The position numbers and the translations under genes are program-made. Positions 46,447-56,752 of a stretch of DNA of 64,000 nucleotides are shown piece after piece. Position 1 is the first letter of the stretch. Each line of letters begins with the position of its first letter. A model generated the notes under the pieces. It had not been told where the DNA came from. It made no database searches and was given only the letters and a program-made list of their open reading frames with translations. This DNA comes from an uncultured Oscillospiraceae bacterium (GTDB lineage: Bacteria; Bacillota; Clostridia; Oscillospirales; Oscillospiraceae): assembly GCA_944382965.1 (NCBI GenBank), contig CALWOA010000010.1, positions 23,425 through 87,424 of the forward strand. Direction: 5' to 3'.

Positions 46447-46896
46447 ATGAATTGGGCTGCAATCCTTTGGCTGGTGCTTCTGGTGATCTTTCTGATTGCG
46501 GAGGCGGCCACGGTAACAATGGTTTCCCTCTGGTTTGCGGCGGGCGCACTGGCTGCACTGCTGGTGGGGTTGGTTCATGGACCCCTTTGGCTGCAGATTC
46601 TGGCGTTCGTGGTAGTATCAGCGGTGATGCTCCTGCTGCTGCGGCCCCTGGTCCGCAGGTACGTCAATCCCAAAATCACCCCAACCAACGCAGATTCGGT
46701 GATTGGTACCACCGGACTGGTCACTGCCCCCATCGATAACGTGGCTGGAACAGGCCAGGTCAAACTTGGCGGCATGTTCTGGACTGCGAGAAGTACCTCC
46801 GGCACCCCCATCAGCGCAGATACCCTGGTAAAAGTGGACCGGATCGAAGGCGTAAAGGTCTTCGTCTCCCCTGTCCAAGTTCCCACAGCCGTGTAA
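46447..46896 (+). CDS. NfeD-like protein
   Basis: 149 residues. Three hydrophobic helices in the first 75 residues, then an OB-fold domain (SVIGTTGLVTAPIDNVAGTGQVKLGGMFWTARS and GTPISADTLVKVDRIEGVKVFV). NfeD proteins are partnered with stomatin-type SPFH proteins, exactly as seen with the next gene 34 bp downstream, and act in membrane microdomains. Confidence 0.9.
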   Translation: MNWAAILWLVLLVIFLIAEAATVTMVSLWFAAGALAALLVGLVHGPLWLQILAFVVVSAVMLLLLRPLVRRYVNPKITPTNADSVIGTTGLVTAPIDNVAGTGQVKLGGMFWTARSTSGTPISADTLVKVDRIEGVKVFVSPVQVPTAV

Positions 46897-46930
46897 CCAA
46901 CAAAAATTTTAAAATTGGGAGGATAAAGGT

Positions 46931-47851
46931 ATGTTTTGGGTTCTTTTAGCAATTGTTGTCATTTTGTTCATCGTTGCCATCGCCAACATTGTGGTGGTGC
47001 AGCAGTCCCGGGCTTACGTCATTGAGCGTTTGGGTGCATTCCATACCGTGTGGGGCGTGGGCCTGCACCTGAAGATTCCCTTCATTGAGCGGGTTGCCCG
47101 GAAGGTCAGCCTGAAAGAGCAGGTTCTGGACTATCCCCCTCAGCCGGTGATTACCAAGGATAACGTTACCATGCAGATTGACACCGTGGTGTACTTCCAG
47201 ATCACCGACCCCAAGCTCTACGCCTACGGTGTGGAGCAGCCCATGGCAGCTATGGAAACCCTGACCGCAACCACTCTGCGTAACATCATCGGCGATCTGG
47301 AACTGGATCAGACCCTGACCAGCCGTGACGTGGTCAACACCAAGATGCGTGCCATCCTGGACGAAGCCACCGACCCCTGGGGCATCAAGGTCAACCGGGT
47401 GGAGCTGAAGAACATTCTGCCTCCTGCCGATATTCAGTCCTCCATGGAAAAGCAGATGAAGGCCGAACGTGACCGCCGGCAGGCCATCCTCCAGGCAGAA
47501 GGCCAGAAGAAGTCCGCCATCCTCATTGCCGAAGGCGAGCGGGAGTCCGCCATCCTCCGTGCCGATGCAGAAAAGCAGGCTGCCATTTTGAAGGCAGAAG
47601 CCGAGAAGCAGGCCGCCATTTTGCGGGCCGACGGTGAAGCCCAGGCCATCCTGGCTGTGCAGAAGGCTATGGCCGATTCTCTGGAACTGCTGAACCAGAA
47701 GGCACCCAACGACCAGGTCATCAAGCTCAAGGCCATCGAAACCATGCAGAAGGTTGCCGACGGCAAGGCCACCAAGATCATCATTCCCAGCGAAATGCAG
47801 GGTCTGGTGGGCATGGCCAGCGGCATCGTGGAAGCAGTTAAGGAAAAGTAA
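46931..47851 (+). CDS. Stomatin-like SPFH protein (QmcA/slipin type)
   Basis: 306 residues. Helix at about 2-24, SPFH domain (VVQQSRAYVIERLGAFHTVWGVGLHLKIPFIERVARKVSLKEQVLD), then a regular coiled coil built on repeats of the form EAEKQAAILxA(D/E)xE near 185-235. It organises membrane microdomains with NfeD. The nucleotide sequence coding the Ala/Ile/Leu repeats is itself near-repetitive. Confidence 0.92.
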   Translation: MFWVLLAIVVILFIVAIANIVVVQQSRAYVIERLGAFHTVWGVGLHLKIPFIERVARKVSLKEQVLDYPPQPVITKDNVTMQIDTVVYFQITDPKLYAYGVEQPMAAMETLTATTLRNIIGDLELDQTLTSRDVVNTKMRAILDEATDPWGIKVNRVELKNILPPADIQSSMEKQMKAERDRRQAILQAEGQKKSAILIAEGERESAILRADAEKQAAILKAEAEKQAAILRADGEAQAILAVQKAMADSLELLNQKAPNDQVIKLKAIETMQKVADGKATKIIIPSEMQGLVGMASGIVEAVKEK

Positions 47852-47862
47852 GTTTGCTTCAA

Positions 47863-47888
47863 GTCCGGCAGGCGTAAGCCTGCCGGAC
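47863..47888 (+). terminator. Hairpin after SPFH gene
   Basis: 11-bp stem GTCCGGCAGGC / GCCTGCCGGAC with GTAA loop; the tail AATTTC is only weakly T-rich. Confidence 0.75.
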
Positions 47889-47911
47889 AATTTCAAATTG
47901 GATGGAATTTT

Positions 47912-48367
47912 ATGATTACCTTTCGAGAAATTGATAAACACAATTACAGCGAATGTATTTGCCTGAAAGTAAAAGAAAGTCAGCAGCAATTTGTTGCCGA
48001 CAACGCCCGATCCCTGGTAGAAGCACATTTTGAAGAAGGTCTGTACACCTGGGGGATTTATCGGGATGATGTGATGGTAGGCTTTCTGCTGTTTGACTAT
48101 GATCCCGAAATTCCCGGATGGTCCCTGAGCCGATTTATGATCGGGCAGCAGTACCAGGGACAGGGACTGGGAAAAGAAGCGGTGCGGGAATTTCTGCACT
48201 ATCTGAAAGAGCAGATGGGCATCGGAGAACTGTATGTCAGCGTGGAATTGGAAAATACCGCTGCCCATGATTTATATGAGAAACTGGGATTTCGTTTTGT
48301 AAAAGAAATCTCCTATGAATACGATGGAGTCCTTTATCGGGAAAACCAAATGCGGCTGATTTGGTAA
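47912..48367 (+). CDS. GNAT acetyltransferase (spermidine-acetyltransferase-like)
   Basis: 151 residues. Motif A is SLSRFMIGQQYQGQGLGKEAVREFLHYL with the Q-x-x-G-x-G site; motif B is SVELENTAAHDLYEKLGFRFV. N-terminal ITFREIDKHNYSECICLKV fits the PaiA/BltD-like diamine acetyltransferase subgroup, but the substrate is not proven. Confidence 0.85.
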   Translation: MITFREIDKHNYSECICLKVKESQQQFVADNARSLVEAHFEEGLYTWGIYRDDVMVGFLLFDYDPEIPGWSLSRFMIGQQYQGQGLGKEAVREFLHYLKEQMGIGELYVSVELENTAAHDLYEKLGFRFVKEISYEYDGVLYRENQMRLIW

Positions 48368-48411
48368 CCTGTGAAAACCTTGTGATTTTGTCTAGGAAGG
48401 AGGAAGTACCC

Positions 48412-48814
48412 ATGAAAGAATCCGTAAAAAGACGCAGAAGATTGGCTACGATTTTGCTTGTATTGGGTTCGCTGCTGGTCAGCGGTGGGCATGTTCCCGA
48501 TGGTGAATACCAATCCGGAAAATCCGGTGGACCTGGGCAGCAGCATGGAGATGATGATTCTGCTGGTGACCCTGTTCTTTTTCCAGGCGGCAGGCAGGTG
48601 GGAATCCCAGCTCTACCCCCGGTGGTCTGTGCCGGGAATCCTGGGGTACAATTTGGCCCTGGTGCTGGGCGGACTGGGATGCCGGTATCTGCTGGAACTG
48701 GGAGAAGTGTCCAATACCTATAACTTTACCCTAGGCAATGTAGCGCTGCACCTGACATTGACCACCGTAGCGGCCACCGCCTCCTATGCATTCCATTGTA
48801 GACGCAGAAAATAA
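48412..48814 (+). pseudogene. Small membrane protein gene with a frameshift
   Basis: ATG 48412 after AAGGAGGAAG opens MKESVKRRRRLATILLVLGS, but this frame soon turns into low-quality sequence. The +1 frame, from about 48480, continues as VGMFPMVNTNPENPVDLGSS, then helices MMILLVTLFFF and GYNLALVLGGLGC, ending in FHCRRRK at 48814. Removing one G near 48490 (CGGTGGG) would join both into one four-helix protein of about 133 residues. So either a real frameshift mutation or a read error. Function unknown. Confidence 0.65.
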
Positions 48815-48823
48815 GCTACTTGG

Positions 48824-48852
48824 CCCCTGTTCTTGGAAAAGAACAGGGGTCA
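48824..48852 (+). terminator. Terminator hairpin
   Basis: Stem CCCCTGTTCTT / AAGAACAGGGG with a 4-base loop, then TCATTG; modest T tail. Confidence 0.75.
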
Positions 48853-48928
48853 TTGTTTGCGGAAAAAGATTTGCCTTCCCCGGTATGGCTATGGTAGAAT
48901 GAAGAAAACCAAAGAAAAGGTGCATTTT

Positions 48929-49555
48929 ATGAAATACTACCAGGCCGTGCTGTATGACATTGACGGAACCCTGCTGGACACCCGGGACATGAATCTGTAC
49001 CCCCTGCTGCGGATTATCAAAGAAGAACTGGGCCAGGATTGGACCTATGACCAGGTGAAAAAGTATCTTGCTTACACCGGCATGCAGGTGATGGAGGAAC
49101 TGAACATCCGGGACAAGGAAACCACCTATGCCCGGTGGGTCCGGTACGTAAACGAATATCCGCAGCCGGCCAAACTGTTTCCCGGACTTGCCGAGGCCCT
49201 GGCTGAGATTCACCAGGCAGGGATTTTGCAGGCCATTGTGTCCTCCAAAAAGCACGCCCAGTTTGAAATCGACATGGCGGGCAAAGAAATCCTTCCCTAC
49301 TTTGCAACGGCAGTGCTGGAGGAGGATACCCCCCTGCACAAACCCAACCCGGAACCGCTGCTGCTGTGCCTGAAGCGGCTGGGGATAGCGCCGGAACATG
49401 CCATTTACATCGGAGACATGCCCTCCGACTGCCTGGCGGCAAAACGGGCGGGAATGGATTTTGCCCTGGCACGATGGGGCAGCGGCCAGAGGGTAGAGCA
49501 GGCGGACTTTGTCCTGGAAAACCCGAAGGATTTGCTGAAACTTCTGGAAAAATAA
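48929..49555 (+). CDS. HAD-superfamily phosphatase (phosphoglycolate phosphatase-like)
   Basis: 208 residues from ATG 48929 (MKYYQAVLYDIDGTLLDT). HAD motif I DIDGTLLDT, motif II Ser in IVSSKK, motif III Lys in KPNPEPLLLCL, motif IV GDMPSDCLAAKRAGMD. The cap is the helical C1 type. Likely acts on a small phosphometabolite such as phosphoglycolate. Confidence 0.88.
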   Translation: MKYYQAVLYDIDGTLLDTRDMNLYPLLRIIKEELGQDWTYDQVKKYLAYTGMQVMEELNIRDKETTYARWVRYVNEYPQPAKLFPGLAEALAEIHQAGILQAIVSSKKHAQFEIDMAGKEILPYFATAVLEEDTPLHKPNPEPLLLCLKRLGIAPEHAIYIGDMPSDCLAAKRAGMDFALARWGSGQRVEQADFVLENPKDLLKLLEK

Positions 49556-49573
49556 AAGAAAGGCGGGACAGCT

Positions 49574-49831
49574 GTGAAAAAGATTCAGCAGTGGCACATC
49601 TACATGGCCATGGGCTGCGTGGTGGCAGCGTCTATCTGCATTACCCTGGGATGTTTTTACTGGCCGCTGTTTCTGGCAGCCGGGGGATTTACGATCGGGT
49701 ATATCCTGGTGGACCGGAAATACCTGCGCTGTCCCTACTGCCGCGGGTTTATCAATCTGGACTGGCTGTTTTATGACAGAAATCACGAATATCATTGCAG
49801 CCGCTGCGGAAACCGGGTGGAAATCGAATAA
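49574..49831 (+). CDS. Two-helix zinc-ribbon protein, unknown
   Basis: 85 residues starting with GTG (site AAAGGCGGGA). Two helices (about 8-45), then a cytosolic zinc ribbon with CPYC and CSRCG. No known function. 18 bp after the HAD gene and probably cotranscribed. Confidence 0.7.
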   Translation: MKKIQQWHIYMAMGCVVAASICITLGCFYWPLFLAAGGFTIGYILVDRKYLRCPYCRGFINLDWLFYDRNHEYHCSRCGNRVEIE

Positions 49832-49866
49832 AAAATGACCGCAGAGGGTAACTCTGCGGTCATTTT
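49832..49866. terminator. Bidirectional terminator
   Basis: 15-bp arms AAAATGACCGCAGAG / CTCTGCGGTCATTTT. Shared by the zinc-ribbon gene and convergent rny. Confidence 0.92.
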
Positions 49867-49868
49867 CG

Positions 49869-51419
49869 TTACTTGGCAAATTCCACGGCTTTGGTTTCCC
49901 GGATGACGTTGACCTTGATCTGGCCGGGATATTCCAGCTCGGCTTCGATCTTCTTGGCCACATCCCGGGCAAGCAGAATCATGTTGTCCTCGGAAACAAC
50001 CTCGGGCTTGACCATGATCCGCACTTCCCGGCCTGCCTGGATGGCGTAAGCTTTGTCTACGCCGGGGTAGGAACCGGTCAGCTCCTCCAGCTTCTGCAGC
50101 CGGCGGACGTAGTTTTCCACATTCTCCCGACGGGCGCCGGGACGGGCAGCAGAAACAGCATCGGCAGCCTGAACCAGTACAGCAATGACGGTCTTGGGCT
50201 CCACATCCCCATGGTGGGCTTCGATGGCGTTGATGACCACCGGGTTTTCCTTGAACTTCCGGGCCAGGTCAGCACCCAGCTGCACATGGCTGCCTTCCAC
50301 TTCGTGGTCAATGGACTTGCCCAGGTCATGCAGCAGGCCAGCCCGCTTGGCCAGGGTGATATCCACGCCCAGCTCTGCGGCCATCAGACCGGCAATGTGG
50401 GCAACCTCGATGGAGTGATTCAACACGTTCTGACCGTAGGAGGTACGGTACTTCTGGCGGCCCAGAATCTTCACCAGTTCGGGGTTGAGGTTGTGTACGC
50501 CGGTTTCGTAGCAGGCCCGCTCGCCTTCTTCGCGGATGGTGCGGTCCACTTCCTTCCGGGCCTTCTCCACCATGTCCTCGATCCGGGTGGGGTGAATCCG
50601 ACCGTCTACAATCAGCTTCTCCAGAGCCAGACGGGCAATCTCCCGTCGGACAGGATCGAAGCTGGAAACGGTAATGGCCTCGGGGGTATCGTCGATAATC
50701 AGATCGACGCCGGTAATGGTTTCCAGGGTGCGGATGTTCCGGCCTTCCCGACCGATGATCCGGCCCTTCATTTCGTCATTGGGCAGAGCCACCACAGACA
50801 CGGTGGTTTCCGCAGCGTGGTCGGCAGCGCAGCGCTGGATGGCGGTTGCGATGATCTCCCGGCCCTTCTCTTCGGCCTCGTCTTTCAGCTGCTGCTCGAT
50901 CTCCTTGATCTTCATGGCAGCCTCGTGACGGACTTCCTCTTCCACGGACTTAAGCAGGTACTGCTTGGCCTCTTCCTGGGTCAGCTCGGAGATCTTCTCC
51001 AGAGTCTCCAACTGCTGCTTCTTGACTTCCTCAGCCTGGGCAAAGGTTTCGTTGGCCTTCTGAATTTTCCGGGCCAGTTCCTCTTCTTTGCGCTCAAAGG
51101 CTTCGGTTTTCTTGTCCAGGGTAGCTTCTTTTTGTTCCAGACGGCGCTCCTGCTTACTCAGTTCAGCACGGCGCTCTTTGACTTCCTTGTCGTGTTCTGT
51201 GCGTGATTTATGGATCTCGTCCTTGGCTTCCAGGAGCATCTCCTTTTTCCGGCTTTCGCCGCTGCGGAGCGCTTCGTTAATCAGCCGGGTTGCTTCCGCT
51301 TCTGCGGAGCCGATTTCCCGTTCTGCTACCTTTTTGCGGTAAACCACGCCGGAGCCGAAGCCCACAGCCAGGCAGAGTATGAGGCCAACAACGATCAAAA
51401 TGATCTGCAAAGGTTCCAT
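49869..51419 (-). CDS. rny: Ribonuclease Y
   Basis: 516 residues from ATG 51419 ([20 protein letters not shown]); GGAGG is rather far upstream (about 14 bases), and a GTG five codons earlier sits too close to it, so the start is somewhat uncertain. One N-terminal helix, a long coiled coil (about 30-190), a KH domain ([26 protein letters not shown]), and an HD domain with [10 protein letters not shown]. Membrane endonuclease that begins decay of many mRNAs in Firmicutes. Confidence 0.95.
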   Translation of the reverse strand: MEPLQIILIVVGLILCLAVGFGSGVVYRKKVAEREIGSAEAEATRLINEALRSGESRKKEMLLEAKDEIHKSRTEHDKEVKERRAELSKQERRLEQKEATLDKKTEAFERKEEELARKIQKANETFAQAEEVKKQQLETLEKISELTQEEAKQYLLKSVEEEVRHEAAMKIKEIEQQLKDEAEEKGREIIATAIQRCAADHAAETTVSVVALPNDEMKGRIIGREGRNIRTLETITGVDLIIDDTPEAITVSSFDPVRREIARLALEKLIVDGRIHPTRIEDMVEKARKEVDRTIREEGERACYETGVHNLNPELVKILGRQKYRTSYGQNVLNHSIEVAHIAGLMAAELGVDITLAKRAGLLHDLGKSIDHEVEGSHVQLGADLARKFKENPVVINAIEAHHGDVEPKTVIAVLVQAADAVSAARPGARRENVENYVRRLQKLEELTGSYPGVDKAYAIQAGREVRIMVKPEVVSEDNMILLARDVAKKIEAELEYPGQIKVNVIRETKAVEFAK

Positions 51420-51776
51420 AAATGTGCTGCACACCTCCTTCTTATTTAATAGGCGAAGAAGGGGGTAGGCGCTTGAATCCCCATGTAAAATTGTGCATAA
51501 TCATTCACCGGGCAAGCCCGGCAATCAAAAAGCAAAACGCCATGAGGCGCAAAAAACCAAACCCCCGGCAATTCCCGCCGGTTATCAATGAAACGCTGAA
51601 ACTGTAAAACGCGATCTTCAGCGTACACCATACCGAATCTATTCTACTAGTACTCTGCCTGAATGTCAAGGGGAAACGCCGGAATTTTTGGTACAACTTG
51701 CCCATCCTGGACAAAAGCCTCCGGGGTAATTGACAACCGCCTTGGGTCGTGATAAAATATGCAGGAAAATTGATTC
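51420..51776 (+). promoter_or_regulatory. rny upstream gap with tRNA promoter
   Basis: A near-consensus promoter TTGACA (51730-51735), 17-bp spacer, TAAAAT (51753-51758) lies 18 bp before the tRNA 5' end. The rest of the 357-bp gap is the rny leader with an inverted repeat near 51505-51535 (GGGCAAGCCCGG type). No protein gene seen. Confidence 0.8.
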
Positions 51777-51860
51777 GCGGGCGTGGTGGAATTGGTAGAC
51801 TCGGTGGATTTAGGTTCCTCTGGCTTCGCCGTGCAGGTTCGAGTCCTGTCGCCCGCACCA
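51777..51860 (+). tRNA. tRNA-Leu (anticodon UAG)
   Basis: Acceptor arms GCGGGCG / CGCCCGC pair fully; TGGTGGAATTGGTAGA D-loop; anticodon loop TTTAGGT with TAG at 51811-51813; class II variable arm TGGCTTCGCCG; T arm CAGGTTCGAGTCCTG; discriminator A and encoded CCA. A U-U mismatch appears in both the D stem (GTG/CTC) and the anticodon stem (GTGGA/TCCTC), which is unusual. Its 3' end is the left attachment site of the island. Confidence 0.88.
51839..51858 (+). repeat. attL: Left attachment site (attL) in tRNA-Leu 3' end
   Basis: TCGAGTCCTGTCGCCCGCAC, identical over 20 bases to 62543-62562. It covers the T arm and acceptor 3' strand, so integration rebuilds the tRNA; the CCA that follows is on the island side of the repeat. 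Confidence 0.85.
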
Positions 51861-51867
51861 AACCAAT

Positions 51868-51912
51868 ATAATCCGAACCAAGTTTTCCCTGTGGGAGATG
51901 GGTTCGGATTAT
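51868..51912 (+). terminator. Hairpin after tRNA-Leu
   Basis: ATAATCCGAACC (51868-51879) pairs with GGTTCGGATTAT (51901-51912) around a 21-base loop, followed by TTGTTTTC. Belongs to the island and now ends the tRNA transcript. Confidence 0.8.
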
Positions 51913-52025
51913 TTGTTTTCTTTGGCAGGTTCGAGGAAACCCATTTCCGAAACGGTGTTGTCAAGCGACCAGAATCCAAGCCCAGAGGACCAAGAAAAAA
52001 GAAACAGATTTAGGAGAACACTGTT

Positions 52026-52277
52026 ATGGAGAAGAAAGTTATTTCCTGTGAGTTCAATATCGATACTGCCTGTGTGGAGGTCAAATTCGCGGATGGCAGC
52101 GTGATCGCCATTGACTGTACTCTGGTGGAAGCCGAGGTTGCACGGAATATATACGAAAGCAGTGAATTGGAGTGGCTGGTGTATAATGCGCCAGTTGACT
52201 ATGTTAATCTGCTGCTCCATGGGGGTGTTCGGGAGTATTTGAGGAATGTGACAGAATATCATCCCTTTGAGAACTGA
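52026..52277 (+). CDS. DUF6061-like small protein
   Basis: 83 residues: ISCEFNIDTACVEVKFADGSVIAIDCT, then VEAEVARNIYESSELEWLVYNAP and a C-terminal VREYLRNVTEYHPF. I recognise this as the small DUF6061-type protein often found near mobile elements in gut Firmicutes; its function is unknown. Ribosome site is GGAGAACACTGTT. Confidence 0.75.
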   Translation: MEKKVISCEFNIDTACVEVKFADGSVIAIDCTLVEAEVARNIYESSELEWLVYNAPVDYVNLLLHGGVREYLRNVTEYHPFEN

Positions 52278-52331
52278 TATCATATTCCAGAGGGACACGG
52301 AGGGAACGACGGACAGAATTTGGGGGATTCA

Positions 52332-52437
52332 CGCATTTAGAAGGCCATTTTTGAGCATCCGAAGGTAATTGTATTCCCTGATTGAAAAAGCGCCCAAGAA
52401 TCCTTGATATCAGCCGCCTTTTCGCCCCTTAAATGCG
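52332..52437. repeat. 106-bp inverted-repeat element, copy A
   Basis: Starts CGCATTTAGA and ends TTAAATGCG; with flanks, TCACGCATTTA (52329-52339) and TAAATGCGTGA (52430-52440) form a perfect 11-bp inverted repeat. Exactly the same length as copy B at 53167-53272, and both contain ATTTT-AGC-TCCGAA near the left end. Non-coding. Confidence 0.65.
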
Positions 52438-52496
52438 TGAGTGGAGACGCCTTTTACACGAAAAAGGTGCCGCCAAGCTGGCGGCACCCTGTGCGG

Positions 52497-52805
52497 TTAC
52501 TTGCTTTTCCCTTCCTTTCCTTCCGTCTGTCCCGCTTCACGCTGAGCCAGCCACTCCCGGAACTCCCGCTGGCCTTCTTCGCTCTCGTAGTAGGCCAGGA
52601 TGTCGGGGAGGATGCACCGGGCGATGTGTTCGATTTCGTGCTGCGGAATACCGGAATTGTTGATGAGCTTCTTCTTGCGGCCCAAGCTGGTTGTTCCCTC
52701 CGGTTCGATATGAAATTTTAAGGTGCAGTTGTGGATGGGCGGATGATCTGTTTGCTTACAGCATGGCTCCTTTCTCAAGAAACGGAAAATGCAGGCGCTT
52801 GTCAA
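52497..52805 (-). CDS. Small helical protein, start uncertain or frameshifted
   Basis: Open frame of 102 codons with TTG as first codon and no ribosome site. A proper AAAGGAG site is followed by an ATG at 52764 in another frame that stops after two codons (ATG CTG TAA); dropping one T would give MLKQTDHPPIHNCTLKFHIE, fused to the rest (NNSGIPQHEIEHIARCILPDILAYYESEEGQREFREWLAQ). So the native protein was probably 88 residues. Similar proteins sit on conjugative or integrative elements of gut Firmicutes; function unknown. Confidence 0.6.
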   Translation of the reverse strand: MTSACIFRFLRKEPCCKQTDHPPIHNCTLKFHIEPEGTTSLGRKKKLINNSGIPQHEIEHIARCILPDILAYYESEEGQREFREWLAQREAGQTEGKEGKSK

Positions 52806-52842
52806 GCCACAGGCTTGATGGGCGTCTGCATTTTGCTTTTCT
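52788..52842 (+). terminator. Imperfect hairpin with T-rich tail
   Basis: AATGCAGGCGC and TCAAGCC pair with GGCTTGA and GCGTCTGCATT, followed by TTGCTTTT. It may end plus-strand transcription from the DUF6061 side. The following 52843-53166 stretch shows degenerate repeats resembling the 106-bp elements (TTGCG/CAAC hairpins near 53060-53090) but no gene. Confidence 0.55.
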
Positions 52843-53166
52843 GTATTATATCACATTGAGAGTGGGTGTCAACAGCTTGGGAAGGGGTTGCGATGTAGAA
52901 GGATAGCGGTGAAAAAGTGCTTACATCACAATGGATTTTCCTTGCGTTTTTCTTGCAGTAAGGGAATCGTATTAGCCACTGGAAAATCCGGCTTCTATTC
53001 TTCTATACCGAGATTGAGGGCGGACAGAACTTGCAGTCAGGTGTCGACATTTTGGATTAAAAAGCCGTTGCGCTACAACCATTTTTTGCCGCAATTCTAT
53101 CGTAATAAGGATATTGTATTCCCCCGTTGAAAAATGTCTTTCTGATGTCGACAAAATAGCTTTCTC

Positions 53167-53272
53167 CGCATTTAGAACCCGATTTTCAGCTTCCGAATAT
53201 GCCTATACCACCCCTCCCAAAATCGAAAGGAAAAGTTGTTGCGGCGCAACGACTTTTTGCGGTCTAAATGCG
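53167..53272. repeat. 106-bp inverted-repeat element, copy B
   Basis: CGCATTTAGA (53167-53176) and TCTAAATGCG (53263-53272) are perfect 10-bp inverted ends. Inner hairpin GTTGCGGCGCAAC at 53238. Same 106-bp length as copy A; the centre differs more than the ends. Confidence 0.65.
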
Positions 53273-53319
53273 AGAGTAAGGGCGTCGGAAAACAGATGGC
53301 AAACCACTTGTTTACGATG

Positions 53320-53463
53320 TTATGCCTTCACATCTCGCTTTGTCAGCAGAATATCGGCAATCAGGAGAAGCACTGTCAAAAAGATGGTACAACTTAGAAG
53401 AAAGCCCCAGATTCCGCCTGCCATCACATCCTCGGTACGGTTGGAGTTCATACCCAGAATCAT
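53320..53463 (-). CDS. Short membrane peptide or remnant
   Basis: 47 residues from ATG 53463 (MILGMNSNRTEDVMAGG), with one helix GFLLSCTIFLTVLLLIADILL and a charged end. No ribosome site is clear, and the longer upstream frame runs into the intron-like repeat. It may be the tail of a lost gene. Confidence 0.35.
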   Translation of the reverse strand: MILGMNSNRTEDVMAGGIWGFLLSCTIFLTVLLLIADILLTKRDVKA

Positions 53464-53506
53464 GAGAGAATAGGGCCAGTAAGAACAGTCATGTACAGGG
53501 GGCCAT

Positions 53507-53652
53507 CTCGAAAGAAAGACTCGCACAAGCGGGATACTACAGTATCCTCGGCCTGTACGAGTCCTTGTACTTATTTGGTTGAACCGCCGTGTACCGAACG
53601 GTACGCACGGTGGTGTGAGAGGTCGATACTACTCAGACCACCCCGCTCGATT
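53507..53652 (+). mobile_element. Group IIC intron-like 3' end, copy 1
   Basis: From CTCGAAAGAAAGACTCG to CTCGATT. It contains a domain V-like hairpin: GAACCGCCGTGTACC, loop GAAC, GGTACGCACGGTGGTG, with the CGC triad typical of class IIC, followed by a domain VI-like GTGTGAGAGGTCG stem. No reverse transcriptase or intron 5' end (GTGYG) is seen, so it is a remnant. About 80% like copy 2 at 58960-59104, same orientation. Confidence 0.7.
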
Positions 53653-53739
53653 TTGAAAGAAGGGGCAATATGGTAATCAATTGCGTTGGCGCCAAAATCA
53701 TCGCCGCGGAGGATCGTGAATATCAAGGTTTGTTTTTTG

Positions 53740-55556
<1,817 letters not shown>

Positions 55557-56462
55557 ATGGATAAAGAAACACTGTTCTTTATGTCCGCAGACCAGTTGGA
55601 AGAGGTAAAACCGCTTCCGGAGGTCTTTGATCTGACAGGTAAGGTTGCCGTTGTGACCGGCACGGTTGGTCTGGCTCTGTTTGTGATCAACCGTCTGGCT
55701 GAATGCGGTGCCAAGGTTGTTTTTGGCGGACGTACCGTTGAATGGGGACAAATGGCAGAAGAAGCCCTGAAAGAAATGGGACGCGAGGTAGCTTACAAGC
55801 AGACAGATGTCAGAAAAGTAGAAGACTGTAAGGCGCTGGTAGCCTTTGCGGAGGAGCGGTATGGAACCGTCGATATTGTCGTACCGGTTGCCGCAACCTG
55901 GGGTGCTCGCGCTTTTGTGGATGTGACCGAAGAGGAATGGAATGACATTTTGGATACTGACCTGAAGGGGCAGTATTTCGTATGTCAGGCAGCTGCCCGC
56001 AGTATGATTCGTGGAAAGAAGGGCGGCAAGATCGTGACCATCGCCTCGGTGGCACACAGAGCCGATGATCTGCTCAATGTCGGCATGATGACGCCCTACA
56101 ATGCTGCAAAAGCTGGCGTAGTCGGCATCACAAAGGGAATGGCAAGAGAGCTGAAGCAGTACGGTATCAACGTAAACTGTGTTGCGCCTGGTGGAATGGT
56201 AACCCCCGGCGCGATTGTCAATAATGTGAAAGCATCTGCCCTGTATGGTCCGAAGTGGGATCACGATGTGATGGAAAACGGTGAAATCACACCCGTTGCG
56301 GCAACTCCAGACGAGGTTGCTCTCATGATCCTGACTATGTGTACGGACGTGTCGAACTTCATGTATGGCCAGGTTATCGAAGTGGATGGCGGCAGCCAGT
56401 ACACTTATCAGCACGATCCATGGAGCTACACCATGGAAGGCGGAAAACACGCGAACGCATGA
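55557..56462 (+). CDS. Short-chain dehydrogenase/reductase
   Basis: 301 residues from ATG 55557, after AAAGGGGG. Cofactor loop TGTVGLA (34-40), catalytic Ser164, Tyr181 and Lys185 (YNAAKAG). The usual NNAG motif is replaced by VPVAATWG at 109-116. About 25 extra residues precede the fold (MSADQLEEVKPLPEVFDLTG) and the C-terminus extends to HDPWSYTMEGGKH. It should reduce or oxidise a keto/hydroxy group with NAD(P)(H); substrate unknown. First gene of a four-gene operon. Confidence 0.9.
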   Translation: MDKETLFFMSADQLEEVKPLPEVFDLTGKVAVVTGTVGLALFVINRLAECGAKVVFGGRTVEWGQMAEEALKEMGREVAYKQTDVRKVEDCKALVAFAEERYGTVDIVVPVAATWGARAFVDVTEEEWNDILDTDLKGQYFVCQAAARSMIRGKKGGKIVTIASVAHRADDLLNVGMMTPYNAAKAGVVGITKGMARELKQYGINVNCVAPGGMVTPGAIVNNVKASALYGPKWDHDVMENGEITPVAATPDEVALMILTMCTDVSNFMYGQVIEVDGGSQYTYQHDPWSYTMEGGKHANA

Positions 56463-56514
56463 TTTATCGCCGGTAATCATCGGTGGTTAAAGAATAAAAC
56501 AGGAGGAATAAAAT

Positions 56515-56730
56515 ATGGCTATCAATTCCAAGAGCAAGCTCCGCGAGATTTTGGCGGATCCCCGTGCTGCGGCAATTCTCGATGAGATCATTCCCGGTGT
56601 CGCTGACAACCCTGCGCTGGGCCCCTGCGCCGGTATGCGCATGACAACGCTGCTGAAATTCCCGCAGGTCAGTGTTTCGCCCGAAAAGCAGGCTGAGCTG
56701 ATCGCCAAGCTGGACGCGCTGGACGCATAA
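56515..56730 (+). CDS. 71-residue helical protein, unknown
   Basis: KSKLREILADPRAAAILDEI is followed by PGVADNPALGPCAGMRMTTL and LLKFPQVSVSPEKQAELIAK. It has the feel of a small three-helix domain seen at the ends of some clostridial enzymes, but I cannot name it. The AGGAGGAATAAAAT ribosome site is strong. Lies between the SDR and the trigger-factor-like gene, so it may be a small subunit or scaffold. Confidence 0.75.
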   Translation: MAINSKSKLREILADPRAAAILDEIIPGVADNPALGPCAGMRMTTLLKFPQVSVSPEKQAELIAKLDALDA

Positions 56731-56752
56731 TCGTCAAGGTAGGGGATGACCT

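Noticed and set aside
53491-53676. 61-codon plus-strand frame over the intron-like repeat
   Set aside because: Covers structured RNA-like sequence; no protein features.
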